Shown here in pieces: positions 52,203 to 60,350 of a stretch of DNA of 61,603 nucleotides (position 1 is the first letter of the stretch; the number at the start of each line of letters is the position of its first letter). The notes under the pieces are model-generated. The model saw only the letters and a list, made by a program, of their open reading frames with translations. It searched no databases and was not told the DNA's origin. The stretch is from positions 1-61,603 of the forward strand of contig JACKAX010000020.1 in NCBI GenBank assembly GCA_020634875.1, in the 5' to 3' direction. The stretch is from Anaerolineales bacterium (GTDB lineage Bacteria; Chloroflexota; Anaerolineae; Anaerolineales; JABWBV01). A program made the position numbers and the translations under genes.

Positions 52203-53084
52203 TTAATCCAACATCCGCGTAAACGCTTCCCACGCGTCATCTTTCATATCCGTCGTATGTTCGGGAGCAGGGAAAAGTTGGTGATCCACGTCGCCTTTGT
52301 AGGCGGCGATGGCGTCGAACATGACCTCGTGGAGGTTGGCGTATTTTTTGACAAAACTGGGGGTGAAGCGGTCGAACAGGCCGAGCAAATCGTGCGTGAC
52401 GAGCACCTGCCCATCACATCCGACGCCCGCACCGATCCCAATGGTGGGGACTTCAAGTTGTTTGGAGACCAGTTCCGCGAGCCGTGCAGGGATCGATTCT
52501 AGCACGACGGCGAAACAGCCCGCATCTTGCAAAATCAACGCATCTTCCAACAGGGTTTTAGCGGCGGCAGCCTCTTTGGCCTGGGCACGGAACCCGCCCA
52601 ACTGGTGGACACTTTGCGGGGTCAGGCCCAAATGCCCGACAACGGGAATCCCTGCGGTGATGATGGCGCGGATAGCGTCAGCGCGTTCGCGTCCGCCTTC
52701 GAGTTTGACCGCGTCCATCCCAGCTTCTTGCAGGAAACGTCCGGCGTTGCGTACCGCTTGTTTCACGGAAACCTGATAGGACATAAACGGCATATCGCCG
52801 ATGAGAAGGGCGGATTTTGCCCCGCGCGCGACTGCCTTGCAATGATGGAGCATATCTTCCATCGTGACGGGCAGGGTATTTTCATAACCGAGCACGACCA
52901 TGCCGAGCGAGTCGCCGACCAGGATCGAGTCAATGCCAGCTTTGTCTATCGCCAGGGCGGTGGCGTAGTCGTAGGCCGTCAGCATCGTGATCGGTTCGGC
53001 GCGCCGCTTTTTCAGGCGAAATGTGCGCGTGGTCACTTTTTTACGCGATTCAATTGAAGTGGTAGGGATGGGTTGGGTAGACAT
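52203..53084 (-). CDS. panB: 3-methyl-2-oxobutanoate hydroxymethyltransferase
   Basis: A 293-residue ketopantoate hydroxymethyltransferase. Motifs are MLTAYDYATALAIDKAGID, ILVGDSLGMVVLGYENTLPV, IGDMPFMSYQVS, VKLEGGRERADAI, VVGHLGLTPQSVHQLGG and the Glu in VVLESIPARLA. A good AAGGAG site is present. First gene of a probable panB-panE run. Confidence 0.97.
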   Translation of the reverse strand: MSTQPIPTTSIESRKKVTTRTFRLKKRRAEPITMLTAYDYATALAIDKAGIDSILVGDSLGMVVLGYENTLPVTMEDMLHHCKAVARGAKSALLIGDMPFMSYQVSVKQAVRNAGRFLQEAGMDAVKLEGGRERADAIRAIITAGIPVVGHLGLTPQSVHQLGGFRAQAKEAAAAKTLLEDALILQDAGCFAVVLESIPARLAELVSKQLEVPTIGIGAGVGCDGQVLVTHDLLGLFDRFTPSFVKKYANLHEVMFDAIAAYKGDVDHQLFPAPEHTTDMKDDAWEAFTRMLD

Positions 53085-53201
53085 GGTACTCTCCTTAGGG
53101 GGTGTTCAACGTAGAACATAGAAAAATGGTAGAGGCCGGTTGAGGGGGGATATATTCAGTTGTGAAGAAGCATGACGAATAATGAGTTGTGAACTAGATT
53201 G

Positions 53202-53240
53202 AGTAATTATGTATTACTCGTTACTCATTACTTATCACTC
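53202..53240. repeat. Short-word array (ATTACTT type)
   Basis: GTATTACTC, GTTACTC, ATTACTT, ATCACTC words downstream of the sulfotransferase gene. Confidence 0.65.
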
Positions 53241-53288
53241 CCAAATGTTCCGTTCACCAGGGATACGGACGTTCAAATTTTATCACAT

Positions 53289-54020
53289 TCAGTTTTCGTA
53301 CCCCATTTTTACGAGCGTTTCTCCAAATGTGTTAATGCAAAGTTGTTGCTGTTTGGGAGAAAGATGTTGGCGGAAACGCCCGTTGACACCTTTAACGAAG
53401 TGTAAGCCTCGATCACCTTTCTGCGCTTGGGTGGGTTGGTACTTCTCGATTACCGCCTTTACCACAGGGGACGCCGCGTCCAGACCGAGGAACTGCGCCA
53501 AACGTGACGCCTCTGCCGCATAATCCGCTTTTAAATTCTCATAGCTGACCGAGTGTACGCTTGGGATCGCTGTCCACATCTCCCAGTAATGCACATACTC
53601 AGCGATGAATTCAACGGCTTTTTCAACGGTGTCCAATTGGGAGAAAGCATTTTTGCGTCCGGCGGTGCGGGCACGCTGGCCGTATTCATAAGCGGATAGC
53701 AGGGCATCGCGTGGATCGCGGTAGATGTATGTCGGGCGGATTTGCCCACGTCGGATCAGCGTTTGGGCGAAGGGCGTTGGCCCGGCGTGGAGTTTGATCG
53801 TGAACGTATTTCCCAACAACGACGGGATCAGGACAGCGCCCACCCGCGCCGGGGACAGAATCCCGATATTACAGTTCACCTCCGTCAGGAATCGCCCCAA
53901 ACGAAAACGCCGCCGAATTTCACGGGCATCCGCGGCTCCAGCGGTGAGCATAAGATCGTGGGTTAAGTTGTAGTGCCAGCCGGAGCCAGCACGGGGCATG
54001 CCTACAGCGAGAACAATCAT
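53289..54020 (-). CDS. Sulfotransferase family protein
   Basis: A 243-residue PAPS-dependent sulfotransferase-like protein. The 5'-phosphosulfate loop is LAVGMPRAGSGWHYNL and the 3'-phosphate segment is YIYRDPRDALLSAYEYG. HSVSYENLKADYAAEASRLA and LGLDAASPVVKAV fit the family's later half. The acceptor is unknown. The start at 54020 abuts a TCAATTG word array that also forms its likely promoter. Confidence 0.87.
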   Translation of the reverse strand: MIVLAVGMPRAGSGWHYNLTHDLMLTAGAADAREIRRRFRLGRFLTEVNCNIGILSPARVGAVLIPSLLGNTFTIKLHAGPTPFAQTLIRRGQIRPTYIYRDPRDALLSAYEYGQRARTAGRKNAFSQLDTVEKAVEFIAEYVHYWEMWTAIPSVHSVSYENLKADYAAEASRLAQFLGLDAASPVVKAVIEKYQPTQAQKGDRGLHFVKGVNGRFRQHLSPKQQQLCINTFGETLVKMGYEN

Positions 54021-54025
54021 AGGGC

Positions 54026-54060
54026 CAATTGTCAATTATCAATTGTCAATTGTCAATTGA
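54026..54060. repeat. Short-word array (TCAATTG type) and candidate promoter
   Basis: Five TCAATTG-type heptamers. On the minus strand they supply TTGACA (54051-54056), a 17-base spacer and GACAAT (54028-54033), seven bases before the sulfotransferase ATG. Confidence 0.65.
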
Positions 54061-54070
54061 CCTGGTTCTG

Positions 54071-54259
54071 TTACTTTACATCGGCTTCCTTTTCAGAGAC
54101 GAGCAATTCGCTTTTTTCGTCTTTGGGGCCGGAAATGCCTTCACGGAATTCGCGAATGCCTGTGCCTAGATCACGGGCTAGCGAGGCGATTCGTCCGGGG
54201 CCAAAGATTAGCAGGACAATGACTAAAATGATGATGAGTTCGGGAGCGCCAAATTCCAT
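54071..54259 (-). CDS. tatA: Sec-independent translocase TatA/E
   Basis: A 62-residue TatA. One membrane helix ([14 protein letters not shown], residues 9-22) is followed by the amphipathic helix [20 protein letters not shown] with the conserved Phe-Gly hinge. Of the two consecutive ATGs (54262, 54259) the second lies five bases after AAGGAG and is preferred. No tatC lies in the window. Confidence 0.94.
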   Translation of the reverse strand: MEFGAPELIIILVIVLLIFGPGRIASLARDLGTGIREFREGISGPKDEKSELLVSEKEADVK

Positions 54260-54297
54260 CATAACTCCTTATGTTTTAGAGAAAAAATTGATTCCCG

Positions 54298-54326
54298 AAA
54301 AGGGGATGGGTGTTATCACCCATCCC
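54298..54326 (-). terminator. Terminator of htrA
   Basis: A ten-bp perfect stem with arm GGGATGGGTG (54303-54326), then CTTTT on the minus strand. Confidence 0.7.
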
Positions 54327-54351
54327 TCGTTCAGGGAATCTTGTTTGAAAG

Positions 54352-55959
54352 TTATCCGTTCGGCACAATTTTTATGGTCAATTCTTTGCCATCTCGCAGG
54401 ATCGTCAATTGAAGTTCCTGGTTGGGGTCAGCCTGCCCCAGGGTGGTTTTCAGTTCTTCAATGCTATTTACGGTTTGCCCGTTTACGGCGGTGATAATAT
54501 CACCACCCACCAGAATTTCCTGGCCTTGCACAGTGAGGGGTTTGAAACTTCCTTGTAACCCGGCTTTATCAGCCAGACTGCCTTGCTCGATCTGCTCGAC
54601 CAGTACACCTTGCTGATCGGAGGGCAGGTTCATCGCGGCAGCGATATCACTATTCATCGTGCCCCCCAAAATCCCAAGGTGGATACCACTATTTGTCGTG
54701 GTACTGTTATCCGTCGAGGATGTCTGGCGTTCTTCCAGCGAAGGGCGGGCCTGAAGGGTGACGGAGGTGGTTTGCTCTTTACCGTCCCGAATAAAGCTCA
54801 GGGTGACTTTCTGCCCAACAGAGGTGCTGCGGGCGAGGTAAGCAATCAATTCGTCGATCCCGGTCACGGCCTGTCCGTCAATTGCGGTGATCACATCGCC
54901 ACCGACACGCACCTGCTGACCTTCGATAGTGGCGTCTTTGGTGCTGCCCTGCAACCCAGCCGAGTCGGCAGGACTGTTGGGTAGCACGTCGGCAACTAAT
55001 ACGCCTCGTTGATTGTTGTCCAGGTTCATCGCCTGGGCTAGTTCGGGCGTAATCGTTGTGCCGCTGATACCGAGCCAGGGGTGTTGATAAACCCCGTCTT
55101 TGATGAGCGCAGGCACAACATTCTGCACAATCTGCGAGGGGATGGCGAACCCTATCCCTGCGTTGACACCGGACGAAGACTCAATCGCTGAGGTAACGCC
55201 AACGAGCATTCCCTGGCTATCTACCAACACCCCACCGGAGTTCCCGGGGTTGATTGGGGCATCGGTCTGGATTACATCGGGGATGGTGTAAGACGCGCCG
55301 TTACTGTTGCTATCCACAGGCAAACTGCGTCCTAATGCACTGATAATCCCCACGGTCATCGTCCCTTCAAGCCCAAACGGGTTGCCGATGGCAATCGCTA
55401 ACTGCCCCACCTGCACGTTGGTCGAGTCCGTCACCTGCATGGGGACGAGTAACCCAGAGGGGGCATCCACATTGATCACGGCCAGGTCGCTATCGGGGTC
55501 TGCGCCGACGAGCGTGGCGTTCAAGATTGTGCCATCGCTAAAGGTCACTTCAATTTTATCGGCCCCGGAGACAACGTGATTATTCGTCACAATATCGCCC
55601 TGGGTATCCCACACAAACCCGGAACCCAACCCGGAAGAATATTGCTGGGAGGGTTGCTGATCCTGTGGCAGGTTGAAAAATGGAAGGTCCTGGCCTGAAA
55701 ACGAGGACGATTGGGTATCTACTTGTTTGACCACACGGATGTTGACCACCGAGGGGCTGACTTGTTTGTAAATGTTCTCCAACGTGCCCTGGTACGCGGC
55801 AATTACATCGGAACTACCTGTTTGGGTCAGCTCAGACGCGGGAGGTGCGGCTAGAGCGTTGGTAATTGTAGACTCACTCGTGGCTGCACTACTGCACGCG
55901 GCGGTCAGGAGCAAGACCACGACGAGGGTAAAGCTGAGAAGAAACGTTCGCTTGTTCAT
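54352..55959 (-). CDS. HtrA/DegP-type serine protease lipoprotein with two PDZ domains
   Basis: A 535-residue envelope protease/chaperone. Signal peptide with lipobox LLTAAC (residues 17-22). The trypsin-like triad is His in VTNNHVVSGAD, Asp in PDSDLAVINV and Ser in INPGNSGGVLVD. Two PDZ domains follow, at about 295-400 (VGGDVITAIDGQAVTG) and 420-530 (VGGDIITAVNGQTVNS). A strong AAGGAG is at the start. Direct repeats upstream suggest control by a PhoB/OmpR-type regulator. Confidence 0.95.
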   Translation of the reverse strand: MNKRTFLLSFTLVVVLLLTAACSSAATSESTITNALAAPPASELTQTGSSDVIAAYQGTLENIYKQVSPSVVNIRVVKQVDTQSSSFSGQDLPFFNLPQDQQPSQQYSSGLGSGFVWDTQGDIVTNNHVVSGADKIEVTFSDGTILNATLVGADPDSDLAVINVDAPSGLLVPMQVTDSTNVQVGQLAIAIGNPFGLEGTMTVGIISALGRSLPVDSNSNGASYTIPDVIQTDAPINPGNSGGVLVDSQGMLVGVTSAIESSSGVNAGIGFAIPSQIVQNVVPALIKDGVYQHPWLGISGTTITPELAQAMNLDNNQRGVLVADVLPNSPADSAGLQGSTKDATIEGQQVRVGGDVITAIDGQAVTGIDELIAYLARSTSVGQKVTLSFIRDGKEQTTSVTLQARPSLEERQTSSTDNSTTTNSGIHLGILGGTMNSDIAAAMNLPSDQQGVLVEQIEQGSLADKAGLQGSFKPLTVQGQEILVGGDIITAVNGQTVNSIEELKTTLGQADPNQELQLTILRDGKELTIKIVPNG

Positions 55960-56012
55960 AGGTACTCCTTTTGGAAATTCTTGGTATAGCTCTCCAGCAT
56001 TGTCTTTTCCTT

Positions 56013-56058
56013 GGCGTATTTCGTACTCCGTATTACGTAAATTCCAAATACGAATTAC
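56013..56058. repeat. Short-word array (GTATTGC type) in the htrA leader
   Basis: GCGTATTTC, GTACTCC, GTATTAC, GTAAATTC and ACGAATTAC words. Confidence 0.5.
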
Positions 56059-56132
56059 AGAAGACGGAAAAAAGGATTAACCTGGCACGCTATATCCACA
56101 TCCGATACAGTACCTATCTTATTCCACCTTTT

Positions 56133-56182
56133 GTTATACGACTTTATGGCAGTTGATAAGAACCTTATGGCAACCTTATGCC
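56133..56182 (-). promoter_or_regulatory. PhoB-like direct-repeat operator and -10 box upstream of htrA
   Basis: On the minus strand GCATAAGGTT, GCCATAAGGTT and GCCATAAAGTC lie 11 and then about 21-22 bases apart, followed at once by TATAAC (56133-56138). Eleven-base direct repeats placed over the -35 region are the usual binding pattern of PhoB/OmpR-family regulators. Confidence 0.5.
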
Positions 56183-56233
56183 TGGTCATTGAACTTCAAG
56201 GTGCTTTGCAATCAAGTTTGGCTCACCGGACAT

Positions 56234-57646
56234 TTAAACACTTCCCGAAGCTGCCGAAATGGGCAAAGTCATCTTGAAACGACTGCCCTTTTCTAATTCG
56301 CTTTTCACTTCGATCTTCCCCTGATGGGCGAGCAAAATGTCTCGCGCGATGGTCAACCCCAGACCCATTCCCTGCACGATCCGCCGTCCGTGCCCTCCGC
56401 GGAAAAATGGCATGAAAATCTTCTCCATCTCCGCAGGCGGAATCCCTGGCCCCGTATCTGCTACCTCTACCCACACCTCGCGCGTGTTCCCTCCGGTCCG
56501 GATCGTCACAGTACCCCCCTCAGGGGTGAACTTGAGCGCGTTACTGACCAAATTGCCCAACGCCTGAGACAAACGGTCAGGATCTGCTTGAACGGGGGAG
56601 AGATCAGGGGAAATTTCAACCTGCCAGGTTAATGATTTGGCCTGTGCGGCTGCCTGCCATGGGAGTAATTCCACGGGAAGCCATTCGTTTAGAGATAATG
56701 TGCGCCGGTTCAACTCCAGTGTGCCCAAAACCTGATCGTACAGTTCGGCCAAATCGTCCAACAAGCGTTGTAAGCGTGCCGTTTCGCCGTCCATGCCGGT
56801 GAGTAAATCGGTTGCAAGTTGCGGGTCTTGAGTGGCACCTTTGAGCAGGGCTTGTGTGGCAGCCCGAAGCGCACCGAGTGGGCGGCCTAGTTCGTGAACG
56901 AGGTTGGCTAGCAATTGGCGGCGCGCCTGTTCGAGGCTCAGTAAACGTGTGGTCAACGCGTTCACCGCGCGGGTCAGGGTACGGATTTCTTCTGGACCTT
57001 CCACCACCATCGGGGTACGGAAATCGCCCTCGGCCAGGTTTTGGATCGCTTCCGCGACGTTATGGATAGGACGATCAATTTGGAATGCAAGAATCCCTGC
57101 GAAAATTACCCCCGACATAATGCCTAATGCAAAAACTGCCCCGATCAAATAACGCATCTGAAAGATTTGCTCGGATACTGTAACTACTTGGGTGGTCAGG
57201 CGCACAATGCCCAGTAATTGCCCGTTGTCAGCCAGGATCGGAACATACACTTCCGCAGAAGGGCCATTCCGCAGGCGGGCGATCTGTCCCTGTTGGACGA
57301 GCGAGAAATTGGGGAGGTCAACCTGTTGCCCGCGCAGGGCGGAATCCGCGGGGTCGCTGGAGGCCAGTAAACGTCCGTCGGGGAGGATGAGCGTGGCGCG
57401 CCCCCCCAGGAACGGGCCAGCGCTCTCGACCAGGGCTTGTGCTCCTAAAGGGTTTCCCCATAACTCCGGTTGAACACGGACAATTTCCGCGAGGAGGGTG
57501 GCGTCTTCTTCCAGAGCGTTGTACACAACCGGCAGGAGAAAACGGTTCTCCAAAACGTACAGGAGGATCAGCCCCATCAAAGGAATGATGAGGAGAATTG
57601 GGAGAATGTGACTGAGGAAGAGACGGTTACGAAGGGTACGGAACAT
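56234..57646 (-). CDS. Sensor histidine kinase (HAMP-HisKA-HATPase)
   Basis: A 470-residue kinase. TM1 is at residues 13-31, an extracellular sensor at 32-165, TM2 at 167-189, HAMP at 190-243. The phosphorylated His251 is in LLANLVHELGRPLGALRA, the N box in GNLVSNALKFTPEGG, and G boxes in VADTGPGIPP and GMGLGLTIARDILLAHQG. The start MFRTLRNRLF at 57646 is chosen because the open frame above it is a palindromic repeat and a terminator. No regulator gene adjoins it; the regulator at 60351 is a possible partner. Confidence 0.93.
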   Translation of the reverse strand: MFRTLRNRLFLSHILPILLIIPLMGLILLYVLENRFLLPVVYNALEEDATLLAEIVRVQPELWGNPLGAQALVESAGPFLGGRATLILPDGRLLASSDPADSALRGQQVDLPNFSLVQQGQIARLRNGPSAEVYVPILADNGQLLGIVRLTTQVVTVSEQIFQMRYLIGAVFALGIMSGVIFAGILAFQIDRPIHNVAEAIQNLAEGDFRTPMVVEGPEEIRTLTRAVNALTTRLLSLEQARRQLLANLVHELGRPLGALRAATQALLKGATQDPQLATDLLTGMDGETARLQRLLDDLAELYDQVLGTLELNRRTLSLNEWLPVELLPWQAAAQAKSLTWQVEISPDLSPVQADPDRLSQALGNLVSNALKFTPEGGTVTIRTGGNTREVWVEVADTGPGIPPAEMEKIFMPFFRGGHGRRIVQGMGLGLTIARDILLAHQGKIEVKSELEKGSRFKMTLPISAASGSV

Positions 57647-57656
57647 GGGAATGGGT

Positions 57657-57718
57657 AAACTACGGAAGTTTGGAGTGGACGAGGTGGGGGGCAATCCCTG
57701 TGGAGACTTCCGAAGTTT
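57657..57718. repeat. Palindromic interspersed element, copy C (short, inverted)
   Basis: A 62-bp copy in the opposite orientation. Reverse complemented it begins AAACTTCGGAAGTCTCCAC, identical to copy B for 19 bases, and ends AAACTTCCGTAGTTT. Confidence 0.75.
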
Positions 57719-57734
57719 TGGCGGATGGAAGGAT

Positions 57735-57770
57735 AAAAAAAGAGGGTGTGCGGTTTCCCACACACCCTCT
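57735..57770 (-). terminator. Terminator of secF
   Basis: A ten-bp stem AGAGGGTGTG/CACACCCTCT (57741-57770), then seven T on the minus strand. Confidence 0.85.
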
Positions 57771-57794
57771 TGATCTAGGAAATTCCAAAAGGGA

Positions 57795-58709
57795 TCAGGC
57801 TGTAGCTTTCTTCGAGCGGAACCAGTTGTTCCATTCGCGGTTTTCCCATACGACGAGGATGGGCGAGGCATTGAAAATGGATGAGTACGTACCGCTCAAG
57901 ACACCGATCATCAAGATGATGATAAAGTGGCGGATGGTGCTGCCTCCAAAGATGGCTAAGGCGAGCAGGGTTAGAAAAACGGTCAATTGGGTATTGATCG
58001 AGCGAACTAATGTTTGCTGGATGGATTGGTTGACTGTAACTTCGTAGGCCTGACGGCGGTATTTGGAAGCGTTTTCACGAATGCGGTCAAACACAACGAT
58101 TGTATCGTGGACAGAAAAGCCAATCACGGTGAGCAGGGCGGTGAGAAAGAGCGAGTCTACTTCCCAGCCCAGGAAATGGCTCAAGATCGCTTGCATCCCA
58201 AAAACCACGGCGACATCGTGTAACATGGCGATGATGGCGCTGACACCGTAGCGATAGGCATTCGGCACGCCGCGGAAGGCATACCAGATAAAGGCCATGA
58301 TCGCGATGGAGGCCAGCGCAACGGTTTCCGCCGCACGGGTGGCGACTTCGCGGCCAACAGTGGGGCCAACGCTTTCAAACCGCAGGATGGTGATCGTATC
58401 CTCTGTCGCACTTTGCAGCGCCTCGATGATCCGGTTGTTTGTGGCATCATCAATGGTAGGGGTGCGGACGATGATTTCATCCGTGCCCGAGGAACGCACT
58501 TCGGCATCTTCAAGCCCAAACTGGGCATATATTTCCCGTACAGTTTCCAGGGCAGGGGCTTTCCCCGAAGCAAATCGGATTTCTGCCAGGCTCCCCCCTT
58601 CAAAATCTACGGCCAGCGGCAACCCCCAAAAGATGAGGCCGATCAGGCCTGGGACGATAGCTATTAAAGAAATAGCAAAGTAAAGGTATCGTTTTCCGAC
58701 GATGTCCAT
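57795..58709 (-). CDS. secF: Protein translocase subunit SecF
   Basis: A 304-residue SecF of the Sec accessory complex, which uses the proton gradient to pull exported chains. Six membrane segments; motifs LAVDFEGGSLAEIRF after TM1 and GFSVHDTIVVFDRIREN, plus SINTQLTVFLTLLALAIFGG. It starts 13 bases after secD. Confidence 0.96.
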   Translation of the reverse strand: MDIVGKRYLYFAISLIAIVPGLIGLIFWGLPLAVDFEGGSLAEIRFASGKAPALETVREIYAQFGLEDAEVRSSGTDEIIVRTPTIDDATNNRIIEALQSATEDTITILRFESVGPTVGREVATRAAETVALASIAIMAFIWYAFRGVPNAYRYGVSAIIAMLHDVAVVFGMQAILSHFLGWEVDSLFLTALLTVIGFSVHDTIVVFDRIRENASKYRRQAYEVTVNQSIQQTLVRSINTQLTVFLTLLALAIFGGSTIRHFIIILMIGVLSGTYSSIFNASPILVVWENREWNNWFRSKKATA

Positions 58710-58722
58710 GAGAATCTCCTAT

Positions 58723-60114
58723 TTAACTCGCACTTTTGCGAGATTGAGTCGTGGGAACCTGTTGGGATGAAATCCCAAACCAGGGCAAATGATCGGCAAT
58801 TTTGATCCGGTCGAGCCAGAGATGCAACAGGTTATGGGTAACCATAATGGCAGTGAACAAACTGACAAACACCCCAAGTGCCAGCGTGACGGCAAACCCT
58901 TTCACGATGCTGGCCCCGAACGCGTTACCAAACCAGAACAAAATCCCGCAGGTGATCAACGTGGACAAGTTGGAGTCCCGAATGGAGGGCCACGCCCGAT
59001 CCCAGGCTTTTTCGATGGCGTTTTGGAGACGGAGACCTTCTTTGAGTTCTTCCTTCAATCGTTCAAAGATCAGAATGTTGGCATCTACTGCCACCCCAAT
59101 GCTCAACACAAACCCGGCGATCCCAGGCAGGGTCAACGTCACGGGAATCAGTTTGAACAGAGCAAAGGTTACGCTCACGTACAGCAACAGGGCGACATCA
59201 GCCAGCAAACCCGGCAGACGATAAAACCCGACCATAAAGACCACGACAAGCCCCAGCCCGATCAATCCGGCAACGAGGCTTTTTTGCAAGGAGTCCTGGC
59301 CCAGGGTAGGGCCAACAGTACGGCTTTCCGCCACTTTCAGCGGAATGGGGAGCGAACCGTAGCGCAGTTTGACGGCTAAATCGTTCGCGGTCTGGGCGGT
59401 GTAGTTGCCGGTAATGACGCCAGAGCCGCTCGTAATGGCACTGTTGACCTGGGGGACAGACACGACAGTTTTATCCAGCACAATCGCCAGATATTGCCCG
59501 ACATGGCTGGATGTGTAATCACCGAAAATTTTTGCTCCATCTGAGTCTAACTTGAAGGCAACTTCGTAATTGTTCAGTTTGTCCTTCGTCACGCCAACTT
59601 CTGACAAACGCTCGCCAGTCATTACGGTGTGATACACCGTTGTACCCGTGACATCAGTAGGTGCTTGAGGATAATCCGTCACGATGGTTTGGCCTGTCAT
59701 TGCCACTGCAGCCGAGCCGCCAATGTTGCCCATATCAACAAATTCCAACTGCCCGGTTTCGCCTAACACGCTCAAAGCAGCTTCCGGGTCCGTGGCTCCA
59801 GGCAGTTCAACGACGATACGGCGATCCCCAGCGATTTGCACGCTCACCTCGCCAACACCTAACAACCCATTAGCCCGGTTTTCAATAATCGTGCGTGCCG
59901 TTTCCATAGAAGTCGCGGGGATGTCCGTGCCATCTGGCAGGTCCGCTTCCAGAAGGGCTTGCACGCCACCTACCAGGTCCAACCCCAGGCGAGTAGTAAT
60001 ATCCCGGTTGATCAACCCAGGAACACTCAGGGTGTGGCTACTTGGCAGGGCTATCCAAATGGCGGCTATGGCCAGGAAAAGAATAGCAATAAATTGAGAT
60101 ACACGTTGATTCAT
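58723..60114 (-). CDS. secD: Protein translocase subunit SecD
   Basis: A 463-residue SecD. Motifs are LGLDLVGGVQALLEADLPDG after TM1, the P1 domain with VELPGATDPEAALSVLGETG, and the C-terminal GVAVDANILIFERLKEELKE with five more helices. The ATG at 60114 with GGAG upstream is chosen; the open frame upstream covers the leader hairpin and promoter. It is the first gene of secDF. Confidence 0.96.
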   Translation of the reverse strand: MNQRVSQFIAILFLAIAAIWIALPSSHTLSVPGLINRDITTRLGLDLVGGVQALLEADLPDGTDIPATSMETARTIIENRANGLLGVGEVSVQIAGDRRIVVELPGATDPEAALSVLGETGQLEFVDMGNIGGSAAVAMTGQTIVTDYPQAPTDVTGTTVYHTVMTGERLSEVGVTKDKLNNYEVAFKLDSDGAKIFGDYTSSHVGQYLAIVLDKTVVSVPQVNSAITSGSGVITGNYTAQTANDLAVKLRYGSLPIPLKVAESRTVGPTLGQDSLQKSLVAGLIGLGLVVVFMVGFYRLPGLLADVALLLYVSVTFALFKLIPVTLTLPGIAGFVLSIGVAVDANILIFERLKEELKEGLRLQNAIEKAWDRAWPSIRDSNLSTLITCGILFWFGNAFGASIVKGFAVTLALGVFVSLFTAIMVTHNLLHLWLDRIKIADHLPWFGISSQQVPTTQSRKSAS

Positions 60115-60130
60115 ACATTCTCCATACAAG

Positions 60131-60164
60131 AAAAATGCCTCTGCAAAGCGAAAACGCAGAGGCA
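60131..60164 (-). promoter_or_regulatory. Attenuator-like hairpin in the secD leader
   Basis: A nine-bp stem TGCCTCTGC/GCAGAGGCA (60136-60164) with five T after it on the minus strand, between the promoter and the secD ribosome binding site. Confidence 0.55.
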
Positions 60165-60204
60165 GGTTTACCCAGAAATAAGGGCAAATTTGTCCGGCGG
60201 CGGC

Positions 60205-60213
60205 ATTATAGCA
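60205..60213 (-). promoter_or_regulatory. Extended -10 promoter of secDF
   Basis: TGCTATAAT on the minus strand; the predicted leader is about 84 bases and contains the hairpin at 60136-60164. Confidence 0.6.
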
Positions 60214-60337
60214 CCGCCCTCTGAGAATGAAAGAGTAGGGATATAAAAATTCCATCTGTTTTTAATCTGAATTGCCCCCAAAAGTCAAAAAACAACCTTT
60301 TATAAGATTCTGTTTCAGGTGTGTAGACACTTTCGGT

Positions 60338-60343
60338 TAAAAT
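60338..60343 (+). promoter_or_regulatory. -10 box of response regulator gene, leaderless geometry
   Basis: TAAAAT seven bases before the ATG at 60351; no ribosome binding site and a weak -35. Confidence 0.45.
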
Positions 60344-60350
60344 CTACTGC

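Noticed and set aside
56161..56182. The AACCTTATGGC pair as a simple tandem repeat
   Set aside because: A third copy at a compatible spacing and the adjacent -10 box make an operator the better reading, so it is listed as regulatory.
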